Notes: generated by a model not told the origin, from the sequence alone. Positions 43,685 through 55,555 are shown, counted from the first letter of the stretch. The stretch is 64,000 bases of DNA from [Phialemoniopsis] sp. UDSM-2020 (GCA_018873225.1 JAEILZ010000004.1:620001-684000); one strand, 5' to 3'. Program-made: numbers and translations.

Positions 43685-44926
43685 ATGGTCTGTCTTCGAT
43701 CGCAGGTCTTTGTATGGGCCGCGTTGGCTGGGAGCTTGTTTGTCGACAGTGCATTGGCCAAGATTGAGCCTGCGATCAAGAATGACGGCATTGGCCTCGA
43801 CAAGGTCCAGTACGCTGAGAACCAGACGGTCCTCACAGGAGCGCACCCCCTAGGTTGGTACTCGCCGAAGAACCTCTGCTCCGGGCGCTACTGCGTCCAC
43901 TCCAACCGCCAGGTCGCCAATCGCCGAGGCATCGTCCTGATCTCCATGTCCAAGGTGCGCGAGAAGATAGACTCGATGAAAGCGCTGCTCGACAAGCCCA
44001 GAAACAACAAAGACGCAAAGCCGTTCCCGTTCGACACAATAGAGGACGCCAGTAACGGACTGACGCTCGTCGCCGCCAAGAAAGTCCGCCGCGGCACACC
44101 CTTGATGACATGGACTCCTGTGTTCCTCATCCACAAGGAGTTCTTCGATGATGAGCCCGAGGAGGAGCAGGACCGCCTGCTCGAGGGCGCGCTTCAGCTA
44201 CTCCCCGACGAGACCCGCCAAAAGGTCAACAGCTACCGTCAGCGCCCGGGCGGAGGTATGCAAAGCCTGAGGGAATTTGTCCGGTCGCATCCCTTTGAGA
44301 TCAATCTCAGTTCGCCCTTCGACAAGGAGCAGACCGAGAAGCATTTTGCGACTTACCCTGAGGCCTCGATACTCACCCACGACTGTCGTCCCAACACCGC
44401 GTACTTCCTCGGACAAGAGCTGGCGGCCACATTCACCGTCGCTCGCAAGCTTGAGGAAGGCGAACGAGTCACCGTCTCGGTCTTTGACTCGATGCTTCCG
44501 CGCGCTGTGCGACAAGAGCTATCCCACCGGGTGCGCGGCACCAACTGCTCGTGCACCGCTTGTATCGCCAGCGGCAACCTAATGACCCTGACCAAGGCGG
44601 AAGAGCGGCTGCGCGAGATCAAATCGCTAGAGGAGCTGCTCAAGGATCCGAGGACGAGTGGTGTGACGTCCAAGATGGTGGACCGATACCTCGCCCTGTA
44701 CGAGGAAGAGAGGCTGCACAGCAGGCTGATGGAGGCTTACTGGACTGCTGCGATCAACTACAATAACCTGGGCTACGAGAAGAGGGCTCTCAAGTATGTG
44801 AACCTGGCAATACAGGCGGCCATTATCGAGGAGGGTATCGAGTCGAATGATGTCGTCGCTATGCGGATCATGGCGAACGATCCCAAGGGGCATTACAGCT
44901 GGCAGCAGAGACTTACCGGGGTTTAG
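43685..44926 (+). CDS. SET-domain protein with N-terminal signal peptide
   Basis: A single-exon protein of 413 aa. Residues 1-25 form a clear signal peptide (VFVWAALAGSLFVDSALA), followed by a Cys-containing stretch LCSGRYCVHSNRQ and a possible membrane-free linker. The SET part runs from about residue 115 to 300: SNGLTLVAAKKVRRGTPLM, a helical insert, then ILTHDCRPNTAYFL and a post-SET CSCTAC. The first Asn of the usual NHSCxPN is Thr here, and the GxG of the first SET motif is not evident, so cofactor binding needs proof. The C-terminal 100 residues are helical and TPR-like (AYWTAAINYNNLGYEKRALK). The family normally methylates lysines in the nucleus or cytosol; a secretory copy is unusual in general, though such fungal proteins occur. 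Confidence 0.82.
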   Translation: MVCLRSQVFVWAALAGSLFVDSALAKIEPAIKNDGIGLDKVQYAENQTVLTGAHPLGWYSPKNLCSGRYCVHSNRQVANRRGIVLISMSKVREKIDSMKALLDKPRNNKDAKPFPFDTIEDASNGLTLVAAKKVRRGTPLMTWTPVFLIHKEFFDDEPEEEQDRLLEGALQLLPDETRQKVNSYRQRPGGGMQSLREFVRSHPFEINLSSPFDKEQTEKHFATYPEASILTHDCRPNTAYFLGQELAATFTVARKLEEGERVTVSVFDSMLPRAVRQELSHRVRGTNCSCTACIASGNLMTLTKAEERLREIKSLEELLKDPRTSGVTSKMVDRYLALYEEERLHSRLMEAYWTAAINYNNLGYEKRALKYVNLAIQAAIIEEGIESNDVVAMRIMANDPKGHYSWQQRLTGV

Positions 44927-45074
44927 ATGAGGTAGTGAAATGGCTGAGAGCACGACCGGAGTCAGGAGAAGAAGTCATTTTGCTAAGTCTTAATCAAATT
45001 ATACAGTATTGCTATATGTTTCATAGTCGAATCATCGCTGCATTTCTGATCTGCGTGTGCGTGCGTCGCAGCCA

Positions 45075-45903
45075 TTACCACGGACAAATCCCACCGTCGA
45101 CATCCATCATGCCGGACTTCTCCCAGTCTGCATCCCTCTTGCCGTCGATGATTCTTACAAGCTCGTTCGCCGGGTCCTTCGGGTCGCGAGCACCGTGCTG
45201 GATGCGCATCTTGCGCCCCTCTGGCCCCGTCAGGTTGGACACGCAAAACCCCGGGTCGAACGCAGCCACTTTGCATCCCCACTCTGCAAAGTGGACCCGG
45301 TGACTGCACGAGAGCATGTTGACGGCCGACTTGCTCATGCGGTAGAAGTCGCCGCGGAGCAGCTGCCACTTGTTGCTTGGGTCCAGCTTCAGGGTCATGG
45401 ACCCCTGGCCTGATGACACGTAGATGATGCGCGGGCTGGAAGACTTCTTGAGCAGAGGCTCAAAGGTCTCGGTGACGATTGTGGGACCAAAGACGTTGGT
45501 CTCGAAGGTCTCGCGCAGGTTGGTCAGGGTGTCGCACTCCTTGGTGACAATGATGCCGGCATTGTTGATGAGGACGTCGACCCGGCCGAATTGGGACTCG
45601 ACCTCCTTCTGGGCTGCGCGGACAGACTCGATATCGGTGACGTCGATCCGGACGAGAGAGATCTCCCCCTTGAGAGAGTCTCCGTGGGTGGACTTGATCT
45701 CGTCAAGAGCCTTCTGGGCCTTGTCGAGGGATCGAGCGGCCATGATGACATGGTAGTTGGCCGAGGCCTGTGATAGAGCGGCGACTGTCTCGAAGCCAAT
45801 ACCGCTGTTGCCGCCTTGAAACCAAGTTAGTTAGCGTCAATGAGTTGGAATATTGTGAAGACTTGCCAGTGATGAGGATGATGGTTTTATCTGAAGAAGC
45901 CAT
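45075..45903 (-). CDS. Short-chain dehydrogenase/reductase, with a GC-AG intron
   Basis: An NAD(P)-dependent oxidoreductase of 258 aa. Exons 45903-45867 and 45814-45075. The cofactor motif TGGNSGIG is formed across the intron, which must use a GC donor (GCAAGT at 45866-45861) and a CAAG acceptor; a CTAACTAAC branch site is present. NNAG and the catalytic YRMSK follow in the expected order, with a Ser in YVSSGQGS. It lacks a signal peptide or membrane segment. Its substrate is unknown; the family reduces carbonyls in primary or secondary metabolism. It is convergent with the SET-domain gene. A TATATATA box lies upstream near 46042-46050. Confidence 0.9.
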
Positions 45904-46491
45904 GATGATGAAGTTTTGGTGTTTGGAAGAAGTGGGAAGTTGGTTGTTTGAGATATGTGATTACGATGCTCTCGAAAGATTGCTGTGAACTGTGATGATA
46001 TAGACAGAATATCCCAACCACCTAGAGTGTTCGACTTGAGAGATATATATACTTTTCAGCTTCATCTTCCAGACCCTGATATTGGCCTCGAGTCGCGATG
46101 CTGTAGTGGATCCCAAAGCGGCAAGTCTAGCGGCATCCCGATTAAGTCCGCCGATCAGGGTCGGAATGATGACGCTGTCGGCGGTGTTAGGTAATAATCT
46201 CGACCTCGCTCGTTTTCCCACTTTGGGTTAAGCGTTCCCGGCTTCGACCCACCTCGACCGCCGGAGTTTAGACACGAAGACGGGATTTGCGGGTTCCGGT
46301 GGTTGTATGAAAAGGCAAACCCTCGCCGTCTTGTGTAATTTGCGCGGATTTTACATGACTTCTGTCATTGACTTCAAAATCTCGATCAAGTCATGAGTAT
46401 TGACCAACGCACTTGGAACACCTGCCGCGAGGAGAGAGATGAAGGATCGATACTTCTGCCAATTTGTGCTATTGCATGATTGAGGCGGACT
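45904..46491. other. Intergenic region with TATA box of the dehydrogenase
   Basis: 588 bp between two minus-strand genes. AGATATATATAC at 46041-46052 is a likely TATA element for the dehydrogenase. Nothing else is recognised. Confidence 0.45.
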
Positions 46492-47753
46492 CTACGACGA
46501 TGCTTTGAACAAACAGGCCAGGTCACCCTTCTCAAACCAGCCGCGATCTCTCTTCCAGGCGTGTACGATAATGTCTTTCCCAACTCGCATCACATCCTCG
46601 ACCTGCTGCGAGGTTCCCCACCCCTTCGATTCAGGCGTGACGCAAAGGAGATGCGAACCTATCTGTATCGCCGCACGGAACGCAAAGTCCTCGTCCAAAT
46701 TGCCATAGGTAGCGACAAAACCCTCCATGATCCACAGTCCGGCGGTTATGGACTTGTATAGCCACAGGGCGTATAACTCCCCGACCATCTCCCCGAAATC
46801 GGCGCTGAGGACGCCAAGTTGGGCGCATTCCCAGTCAATGATGAACATGGGAATGTCGCTATTCTTCTCGATGGAAACATTGGGCAGGATGACACTGGTG
46901 GGCAGGTCAGCTTTGTCCACCTTTATGCAGCATCTCTTTGCTCTTGACCTAGTGGGTTATATTTACTTTCCCGGGGCGAAATCTCCATGAATGATGGTAA
47001 GTTTGTCGACATCACGCCTTTCTGCGGCGGCCATCTGCTCAACCTGCTCGAAAATGTCCTTCACGTCCTCTAAGAGTGCAGGATGCTGCTTGGCGCGCTC
47101 TCGGAGCCATCCGAAGTAAAGCATGTGCTTGACATCTTGTGCGAATTCGTTCTCCGCTACGACTTTTCGCAAATCATGCTGCTTTGAACTCCACTCGACA
47201 TACCCTTTGAGCCAAGCCCCGACTGCCTCTCCCAGTTGGTGGCATTGGGGTCTCAAAGCCTCGGGTGTTGGACTGCTGAAATGTTCTAGTGCGTATTGCT
47301 TCAGGTTGGCCGTGTTTGGCAGGAACTCCTGGATCAAATTTGTGTGCTCCTCGTCAAAGTCGAAGACGCGTGCGGTTCGTATGTCAAATTGGTAGCCGTC
47401 TTTCGATGGAGTCTTGCCGAGAGAGGAACGCCCGGAAAGACTTTTCAGTATCTCCTCCTCAACACGCTGTACGAAGTCAGCTCTGTGTACGTGACCAAAA
47501 TGTAAGTCATTCAGACTTAACGTACACAGCGGGTCAAGGTCAGTGGGAATTCCGGCTTGCTCGACATGTATTTCTCTCCGTGTTTCACCAGAACCTCGGC
47601 TGTCCCGTCGTCAAGCGGCTTCTTGAGTTTCGCGATATAGCTCCAGTTGACATTGCCCTCGGCAATCTTTTCGAGAGCTAGAGATTCATACCTGGAGCCC
47701 TCGAGACTCTTCAACACCTTGGTGTCTATGTTGCCTGAGTCTGTAGATGCCAT
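46492..47753 (-). CDS. Aminoglycoside phosphotransferase (APH)-fold kinase, MTR kinase-like
   Basis: A small-molecule kinase of 376 aa. Exons 47753-47526, 47466-46967 and 46894-46492. The Brenner-type catalytic loop HGDFAPGN (about 236-243) is formed across the second intron, and the metal-binding FIIDWECAQLG lies at about 260-270. The N-terminal lobe has NVNWSYIAKL and EVLVKHGEKY, where the Lys is the probable ATP contact. Fungal proteins of this type are often annotated as phosphotransferase-family or methylthioribose kinase-like; the true acceptor is unknown and need not be an antibiotic. I fixed the junctions so as to complete HGDFAPGN-VILPN and TLTRC-RVEEE; the latter has alternatives one or two codons away. 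Confidence 0.82.
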
Positions 47754-48415
47754 GATTCAAGCCTTTGTCTAAGTTGATGTTGCTCTCCGGTTTAAAAAGT
47801 GAAATAACTGAGTGTTTATGCATATATATAACTCGACAAAGTTCCAAGACATGGCTTGGTCCCACATTCTGCTGATGTCATCTCACGACTTCTTGGCAGC
47901 ATCCTGCCCAGCCTAGCTACCCGAGATCCGCGCAAGGGAGCGCCCAAAACTCTATTTCTACTTTTCGTCTCATTCGATGGCACAAACCGCGATATGAGAT
48001 CTTGCCCAGAACACCGTTTCCATTCGGTCGCGACTGAATTGATTATTGCTCCATTCTATATCGAGTCAAGACATTAGTGATACCACAGGCATTGGCTTGT
48101 GGGGGTCGTTCCAAGTAACGATAATAACCGAAGGCAAGATACTAGGTCATTGATCACAACCTTTGGAATATTTCATCGGCCTACAATGATTGAGGTGAAC
48201 ATGTATGCCAGAACCAGAGACGGGAGATGCATGGATCGACCGCGGGCTAAGACTATTTCGTATTGCGCCTGCATACACGAACCCCGCTCGTCTGTCTTGG
48301 CTCTCAGCTCGGCTCGGCTGACGTACAACCCACGCGACGATCTTCATCGACATTTACATACACACACAGACTCGACAAGGCCAAGAGGCCTGGACTTTTG
48401 ATCGACCGGAACGAA
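47754..48415. other. Divergent intergenic region
   Basis: 662 bp between the kinase and an unknown gene. CATATATATA at 47820-47830 is a likely TATA element for the kinase. An in-frame extension upstream of 48416 is open to 48263 without similarity, so I did not use it. Confidence 0.45.
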
Positions 48416-50444
48416 ATGCTGGAAGAAGGGCTCGAAGCGCGCTTGAAGCGCCGCATGCAAACGTCAAATATATCTTGCAACGCCGGCCTCAGCTTGACTC
48501 TTCTGCAAGTCCGAAACGATGTTCCTGACATTGCCAACATCCCCGAGTACTTTTCGCAAGTGCTCTATGTGCGACTCTCCTCTCAGGAGTTATACCTGCT
48601 AGAAGCAGGGTTCTTCAAGTGGGGTTTCAGAGACTGGCCGCCCAACGAAAGGCAGTTCGCCGAAGAGCGAGCAAAGGAGCCCAAGGATGATGATGAGAGC
48701 AGGCTTCTTAATGATGTGGCCGCTTACCTCTTCTTCCAATGGTCATGGGCCAACGCCGTGATGCGAGATATGTTTGCGTTAGGACACCTGCCAGAGGAGG
48801 ATGCAAATGACGGGGAGAAGGTGCTTTCAGCATTCATCTCAAGTCTCAGCACGCGGTCGGACGAGACATTTGTCGCGGACAGCCGCAGGACTAGAGTCAA
48901 GGAGCTCATGGAAGACGACCTGAACACTGATTTCTTCGACACCCTCCGTGCGAAGCCCCAGGATATCCTTGACAAAGATAAGTCGAGAACAGTAGCGCCC
49001 CATCCGGCCGACCTGCGTGTCTGGAGGTTGCTGGCCTACCAGGTGCAGAAGGAGCAGAACCATGCCATTTTGAGGAACTGGGCCGGGATCCATTGGGCGG
49101 CCTGGAAGGCCGCATACATGAAAGGTGAAGAAGCGGCCAGCGAGGGATACTACCCCTTCTGGGACGTGTGGCACCCACTAGTGGCGCCCAGGGACGAAAG
49201 TTCTGACGAAGATGCTAGCATGCACAGCGAGGAGACATCTTCTAGCGGGGCCTCGGGGAAAAGAGTGATTTCTCCAACACCAAGCTCGGCGTCGGAAGGT
49301 TCACTACCAGATCCCGGTCAAGTGTTTGACGACTTAGAAAACCTCTTGGGTGCGTCGAATGTATGGGATGTCTGGAGCGTTTGCACAATTCATCTGTGCG
49401 GTGAAGTATATGATTCGTATGATCAAGAGCCGGGAACCAGGCCCTTGTTCAGACGGCTCGAAAAGCATCCACCCTTCAAGGACTCGTGGAAGAGAGTTCC
49501 GCTGGTAGACGGAGACAACGACGAGACCCTTGCGGTATTTCAGCGGAGGGACCCTTTCGAGGTATGGTGCGGGCCGTTCCTTACTTGAAAGGCATAGCTG
49601 ACTGCGGAGTAGAAAGAGCTGGACCTCTCTCAAGACTATGTGAGTGTTAGTTTTGCTCTCATGAAAAGAATGTCACTAACGACAAGTCGAATAGCTGGCA
49701 ACGAAATACGAGCAGATCCGCCACTACTGGCCTCTGCCTCAGCCCTACCAGTTCATTGAGTTCATGGACTACAGCAACTTTCGGTTTGAACAAGTTCCTG
49801 ACTCTATAGCCAAGAAGCTTCTGGACGATGCAGACCTTCTTGCAAGTAGTGGTGCCGACTCCGAGGAGTATGATCTCGTGTGCCTAATGGAGTGCAAGCG
49901 CCATCCCTACCGGGCCAACGAAGACATGTTATGTTTCCGGCGCACGATATACCTGACGGACGACATGCAGCGGAAGTGGTGTGATGGGCTAGACTACCCT
50001 GGTCAGTTCTATCCTTGCGATTGCGAGGATGTTGTGCTTTGGAGTCAGGTGCCCGAAGCCGAAAGGGAGAAGCTCGGGTACGTTGCAGAAGGACACTTTA
50101 GTTATGGTCATATGGGCGGATGCACTGTGCTCAGGAGGAGCAAACTTGACGACAGCGCTTTCTGCAAGGAGCTGGATAGGTATTGGGATGACTGGGTAGG
50201 TTTCTCGGAAAGCCGTGAATGACCATGATTGGCATTAATGCTCTCACAGAATGATTGCGCTCTCATCTACGGGCGAGGCGAGACCGAAGATCTGGATATT
50301 ATCGATGAGGATACAATCTACATCCTCGAGACTCTTCCCGGGATCAAGGCCCGGCAGCTGAAAGCAACCACAGCGGACAGGGAAGCAGGCCATGCCTTGG
50401 CGTGCTCCTACTTTGAGCAGAAATGGGCGGATCGGTCAGGTTGA
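48416..50444 (+). CDS. Large hypothetical protein, family not recognised
   Basis: A 622-aa protein. Exons: 48416-49561, 49613-49639, 49695-50195, 50250-50444, all phase 0 junctions. Exon 2 has only 27 nt. The start at 48416 (MLEEGLEARLKRR) was chosen because sequence further upstream looks non-coding. No signal peptide or membrane segment. The first 250 residues are helical and rich in Trp and acidic residues (FFKWGFRDWPPNERQF, FFQWSWANAVMRDMF, IHWAAWKAAYMKGEE). Then comes a Ser/Glu/Asp-rich linker (about 265-310) and a second folded part with IRHYWPLPQPYQFIEF and several Cys (PCDCEDVVLW). The domain order suggests a soluble two-module protein. I cannot assign a function. Confidence 0.7.
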
Positions 50445-50646
50445 TCACGAAGGCGACGATATCATGACATCAATGAGTAATGAGAAATGGAAACGAGCAA
50501 CACCGTGGTTGCACTTAAGCTTCATCGCCAGTTCAACAGAATCAGACAGTATATACATGAACTTGGATGTCATCGCGAATCATGAGACTCACAAGTCTGA
50601 TCAGATCCCAAAGGATCTACACCTGGGACGCTTGCAGTAGCCAACC

Positions 50647-51690
50647 CTACTGACACTGCGCATAATAAGGATTCAAGACAGTACACGTCCCCTGCGCACA
50701 CGACGTCGGCCCAGCGTACCCGCTCCCGCCGCACTGGCCCCAGAGCGTCTGCCCCTGTCCACCACCACTCCCGCCACTAGGCGCGCTGGTGACCTTGGTC
50801 GTCGTAGCCAGCGTCGTAGCAGGCGGCTTGGCCGTGGTGCTCGTCGGCCCGGAGCCAGCATTACCACCACCTCCACCCGCCGCGCCAGGCTGCGTCGCCG
50901 TCCCCGTGGCCGTCGCCTTGGAGCTCACCTGGGCCACCGACGTCGGCAGGCCCGCGACGAGGGTCGGGCCGGGCACCGTGTACGCGATGGGCGACGTGTA
51001 CAGGTTGAACAGGATGCCCGGGTCCGAGGCCTTGTACAGCGCCGTGCCCGCCACGCCCGCGGGCTGCTTCGTGCCGGACCCCGTCACTACCAAATTGAAG
51101 CACTGCGGGTACGACTGCGCGCCGTTGAGCGAGCCCGCGCCGTGCAGGGCGATGATCTCGTGCCGGAGGACGTAGTTGCCGGGGGCCAGGTCGGCGGGGA
51201 TCTGCACGAGCCAGGAGAAGTTGTTCTGCAGCAGGACGTCGGAGGCCCAGAAGCCCGGGTTGGCGCCCGAGATCCACCCCGGGCCGTCGATCTTGAAGAA
51301 TTTCAGTGTGGTCTTGTCGACTTTTTCGCAGTCGCCGTCGCAGCGGGCGAGGTAGTCAATGACCGGACCGTGGTGGGAGTCGGGCCAGGTGTTCCACTGC
51401 AGGGAGATGCTGTCCCCTGCCTTGACGGAGACGTGGGCGCCGCCGGGGGTGGCCGACTTGTGGCAGATGATGTCGGGACCGCCAAAGGCGTCTGGAGACA
51501 CGAAGCCGTTGTCCTTGGCGTCGATGGTCCAGCCCGCAACGACGGGCGGGTTGGGCATGTAGGGGAAGGAGTCGGAGCCGTAACCTTCGTAGTAGACGCC
51601 GTTGACGACGATGTTGGAGACGTGGCCGTGGGCGGCGACGGCGGCGGCCGAGGTCAGGGCCGCGAGGGCACCTGTGGAGCGGAGCTTCAT
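50647..51690 (-). CDS. AA9 lytic polysaccharide monooxygenase with C-terminal CBM1
   Basis: A secreted copper enzyme that cleaves cellulose or other beta-glucans oxidatively. Single exon, 347 aa. A 20-residue signal peptide ends VAA, so the mature protein begins HGHVSN and His21 is the N-terminal copper ligand (histidine brace). The second copper His is in [10 protein letters not shown], and the axial Tyr is likely in [11 protein letters not shown] long Gly/Ser/Thr/Pro-rich linker (about 245-308) leads to a fungal cellulose-binding domain with [17 protein letters not shown] and four Cys, ending YYAQCQ. All parts are present. The ATG at 51690 is used rather than an upstream in-frame codon because only it gives a proper signal peptide. 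Confidence 0.96.
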   Translation of the reverse strand: MKLRSTGALAALTSAAAVAAHGHVSNIVVNGVYYEGYGSDSFPYMPNPPVVAGWTIDAKDNGFVSPDAFGGPDIICHKSATPGGAHVSVKAGDSISLQWNTWPDSHHGPVIDYLARCDGDCEKVDKTTLKFFKIDGPGWISGANPGFWASDVLLQNNFSWLVQIPADLAPGNYVLRHEIIALHGAGSLNGAQSYPQCFNLVVTGSGTKQPAGVAGTALYKASDPGILFNLYTSPIAYTVPGPTLVAGLPTSVAQVSSKATATGTATQPGAAGGGGGNAGSGPTSTTAKPPATTLATTTKVTSAPSGGSGGGQGQTLWGQCGGSGYAGPTSCAQGTCTVLNPYYAQCQ

Positions 51691-53149
51691 GGCGGCCGGT
51701 GTTGTGTAGAGGAAGCTGTTGTTGTGTGAACAGGACTGTGAGATCTTGGGAATCTTGTCTGCCCTGAGGTTGATCGAGCGCTCGACAGCCCTTGAGGTCA
51801 AAGGCGTGAAATCCTTCGGAATCGTCACCGACTTATATATCTGAGCAGCTCAGTCATCCACCCCACGACATCGCTAACCCGTCGACCACATCAGGCAAGT
51901 CCACCGGCGCCAACACCATGACTTACACGCGTAATGCCAAGTCGAACGGTTGATGACCCTAGTAGTAACCTTCCCGGGAGCCAGGATGAGCAGGCAGTCC
52001 ATGCACGAGTAAATTAAAAGAGCTTTGAGATCAAGGGTAGCTAAGTAAACATCTTGTTTCAATGCAACCACTTCTCACTCCCCTGGCTGGATCTAATTGG
52101 CGGAACCCTCTGCCTCGCTACCCCAGAAGGAAAGCCACGCATGCGGTGCCGAACCAGGAAACAGAAGCCAGCGCGTGGTATCATGTTATGCGGCATTCGC
52201 TTCCGGATGTCGAAGCTGCCAAGGGTGTTACTCGGCCCAACGGACATGCTAAGCATCACATGCACCCCCTACCACGACGATAAATGCTTGTCGTGTTTGT
52301 GCGCTGCTTTGCTTTCATCATCGCACCCAAGCCCCAAGGCGAGGTGATGAAAGACGCATGTGGATAGGCCCTCCTGACCAAAGGAGCAATCTCGGTCGAT
52401 GAGGCTCCGGCGAGGGTTGCGTTCGTTGTGGGGGTGAACCAAACATTGACAGACTCCCGTGGGGTCAAGTGGTTGGTGGAAGCTTGTAAGATCGTGAGAC
52501 AAACATATCTGAAATATACAATTCCGGGGAATCGTCCTCGTTCCAGACAAAGTGTGACGGTTACACGGAAGTGGTGTGGGAGGTTATACCGTGCCGTCGT
52601 GCCGTGCGCCTCGTGGGCATTGATTGATGGACTTTTGGTGACATCCGGGTTCCCACAGTCTTGTCTGAGATGTTGCTTTTGCCATTGGCAGGCTTCGTTG
52701 ATGATGCATGGGTTTGTCATCGCCATTGAGCTGACATCTTAGAGGACTTGAACGATCACAAACCCGCTCGAGGCCCATCACTCTCGCTCATGGTGCCTGA
52801 CGATCCGGTCATGATATCCGATGATCCAAGTCGATCAGTTTCCATTGTCCACAAGCAAAAAGGCGTATCAGTCGGGACATGGGTGATCTCACATCACATG
52901 AATATTAAATCGTACATCTATGCTAACACATTCCTCTAAGGAATCATCCTACAAAAAACCAGACAGGCCCTAACATTTTGTTGCAGAGAAGATTAAAAAG
53001 CCAAGTAGGGATATCATACCGTTATCGTGAGTTGGGAATTCGTGAATGAAACAAGACACACTCCGTGAACGCCCCGTGTCGAAGCATCGCCGATGGCGGC
53101 GCGTAGAGAAGTGAAGTTTTCATGCTCTTTCGCTCTCCAGATCAGTTCA
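51691..53149. other. Long intergenic region with AA9 TATA box
   Basis: 1.46 kb without a recognisable gene. The AA9 promoter is at the left: a minus-strand TATATAAG at about 51833-51840, 145 bp before the ATG. The rest (51,850-53,149) shows no repeat or coding signal. It marks the border to the more conserved genes on the right. Confidence 0.45.
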
Positions 53150-54816
53150 TTAGAACTCGCCATCCCCTCCTCCGCCGACGACGCCAGCTGCCCATAGGCC
53201 AACAAGGCCCCACCAGCTCACTTTCCATCCGCGCCAGAGGCCCTCCACTCCCTGGCCGCGCCGGTATACCGTCTCGGCGATCTTGGGAGGCTTCCCCCTC
53301 TTAGAGCCGGAAGCCTTCCCCTTGGGTGGGGGCGCCGGAGCACCACCCACAGGCCTTGAGCCTTCCTGGGTCGCGATCGTGTACATGGTACCAAACAGCC
53401 CGTCGTATTTGCCCAAGGGGACCATGACATCCGCCTCGGCGGGCTTGGTCGCCGCGGCCTCCTTGCCTCGTATCCTAGGGGTGGTTGGCTCGAGGGACCG
53501 CGCGTAGGCGGGCGAGCTCCAGAGGGACATCTGCCCTCTGCGCAGGACTGTCTCGAGGGGCAGCTTGACGAAGAGCGCGACGACGGAGGAGCAGAACTTG
53601 GCGATGGAGAAGGTGGTGGGGCTGAGGTCGCGGTCGATGCGGAACTGGGTGCGCAGGACGAGCGGGGTGGAGAGGGACAGGATCGGGTGGACGAGGGAGT
53701 GGAGGACGGTCGGGAGGAAGACGGAGGGGGCGCAGAAGTAGGACGGTAGGCTTCGGAGGTTGGAGAGGGTGCGCCGTGACTTGGATGAGACTGAGGTCAC
53801 GAGGAGTCTGTAGGCATCCATGATTAGCCCCAGAGATCAGACGAGAGTAGGATGTTAGCACGATGCGTACCTTGTTCGCACCATATCAAGAGGAGCGAGT
53901 AGAACGCCGGTGGTCACGGCGGCAGCGGCTGCAACGCATAGCGACAACCACGGGTAAGGCGATGCAATGTCGATCAGGCGATCCACATCATCCCGTACAC
54001 CCAGGTCAGGGACGTTGAACAGAGCGCTGAGCAGACTCCGCGACCAGTTCTCTAGTAGTGACTGCAGCACCGAGTAGAGAAAGCTGGCATTCGAGCCCTT
54101 CCACACGCCCCACGCTCCTTCCTTGGACCAGAGCTGCGATATGACGTCGAGGACCGAGTCTGGCCCGCGCAGTAGTAATTGGTGCTCAGCGCCGAGGGGC
54201 TTCGGCTGTGTCCCCGGCGTGCCTGGGGGCGATGTGGGCGTGCCCAACCTTTGCGACCGCGAACGGGATGTTGGTGTAGGTGTGTTTGGGACGTTGGAGG
54301 TAAAGTAGGCCGGTTCGTCCGGGTCGGAGTCGGAATCGGGGTGCTTCACGTGCAGCTGTCATCAGTATGGCCTGATTGGAAAAGGATGGCAGAGGATCGC
54401 TCAGAACGTACATCACCGTATATAGAGTTCCTGGAGGAAGACTGCCTCTGCAGGTTAGGCTCTGGTGTCGATAGTACTGTCGAAAGCGCGCCCGGATCAT
54501 CCTGACTCCTGACCTGCAGGATCGTCTTGGCCACCTCAAAGGGCTGGGCCATCAGCGTGGACGTGTACTTCCATAGTAACTCGTCGAGCAGCTCCTTGAT
54601 TGAGCGCACGGCCGAAGGAGACGGCTCTGCTATGTAGTCCTTGTAGTCGATGTCGGAGAAGATGTCACGCGCCTTGGACGCGTACTTGCCGCCGGTCGCA
54701 TTGCCGTGAGAAAAAGGATTGGGCCCGGCCTTGGGGCCAAAGTCGGATGGCTCTCCTATCGAGGGAGGGATGTAGTAGGGCCTTAAAGGGTTGACGCCAT
54801 CTCTATGGGAAGACAT
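53150..54816 (-). CDS. UGO1: Ugo1-like mitochondrial outer-membrane carrier protein
   Basis: A 515-aa member of the mitochondrial carrier superfamily resembling Ugo1, which links the fusion GTPases Fzo1 and Mgm1. Exons 54816-54412, 54355-53871 and 53807-53150. The N-terminus is long and hydrophilic (RPYYIPPSIGEPSDFGP). A carrier-like block KYTSTLMAQPFEVAKTILQV, a Ser/Pro-rich insert, and SKEGAWGVWKGSNASFLYSV follow. Next is a hydrophobic segment LSLCVAAAAAVTTGVLLAPLDMVRTR, and near the end LPLETVLRRGQ. The P-x-(D/E)-x-x-(K/R) motifs are partly degenerate, as in Ugo1. The C-terminus has GVEGLWRGWKVSWWGLVG. The symbol is given by resemblance only. Confidence 0.82.
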
Positions 54817-55555
54817 GGTCGTGTGGAATGAGAACGGGTTGTCTTAGGTTCTCATGCCAAAGGTGAGGATGTTGTTTGCACGAGGCGAGGTGCATTTGAT
54901 GCTGCACGCAATCAGGGAAATGGCTGGTGATTATTGATGATGCATGAAAATGGCCCCAGGTGGATCGAGCTCCCTGTCACACCCTGCTTACCTTAGTGTC
55001 TCCTGAGCTGTAGGTGATCTTCCCACTGAGGCGGGCCCCTAACAAATGGCAGCAAAATCAGCGCTATGAAATCATCTCGGAGATAACCCAAAAATCACAG
55101 CTGGGTGCTTCTCGCGATAACCGAACGGCCCAGCCGCGATAAGAAAGTTTTTCTTGGGCGACTTTTTCGCTCTTATCGGAGCATGCCTCACCTGCTCCAG
55201 CAGGCTTTTGACCAGTGAGCTTTCGGGTAATTCGTGCCCAGATCTGCTGTGACTGGGTCTGTTAGCTGCACTCCAGCGCATGCAGCAAAGAAAGAAACAA
55301 ATCCATTGATCCTGGTAGCATTTCCGCCCTCCTCTCCCAACAACCCGGCTCCGACCCTGCACGCCACACAACACCTCGCCGACGAAACAGATCTCGTCGA
55401 GGGACCAACAGCTGCACCTTTTGTTCGCATGCTGTTACCTGCAGATGCAGGTTTGCTGACCGCCGTTTCACCTCCACGGGCGTTATAACCTCGAGCGGTT
55501 CCCCCGTGCTTCTTACTCCCGCCCGCTCGCCCTCCTGCGATTCTCCGAGTCCACC
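54817..55555. other. Divergent intergenic region, no gene seen
   Basis: 739 bp between the Ugo1-like gene and the ferredoxin gene, read in opposite directions. Frames are open on the minus strand for some distance at the right, but have no coding character beyond shadowing the ferredoxin exons. Confidence 0.45.
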
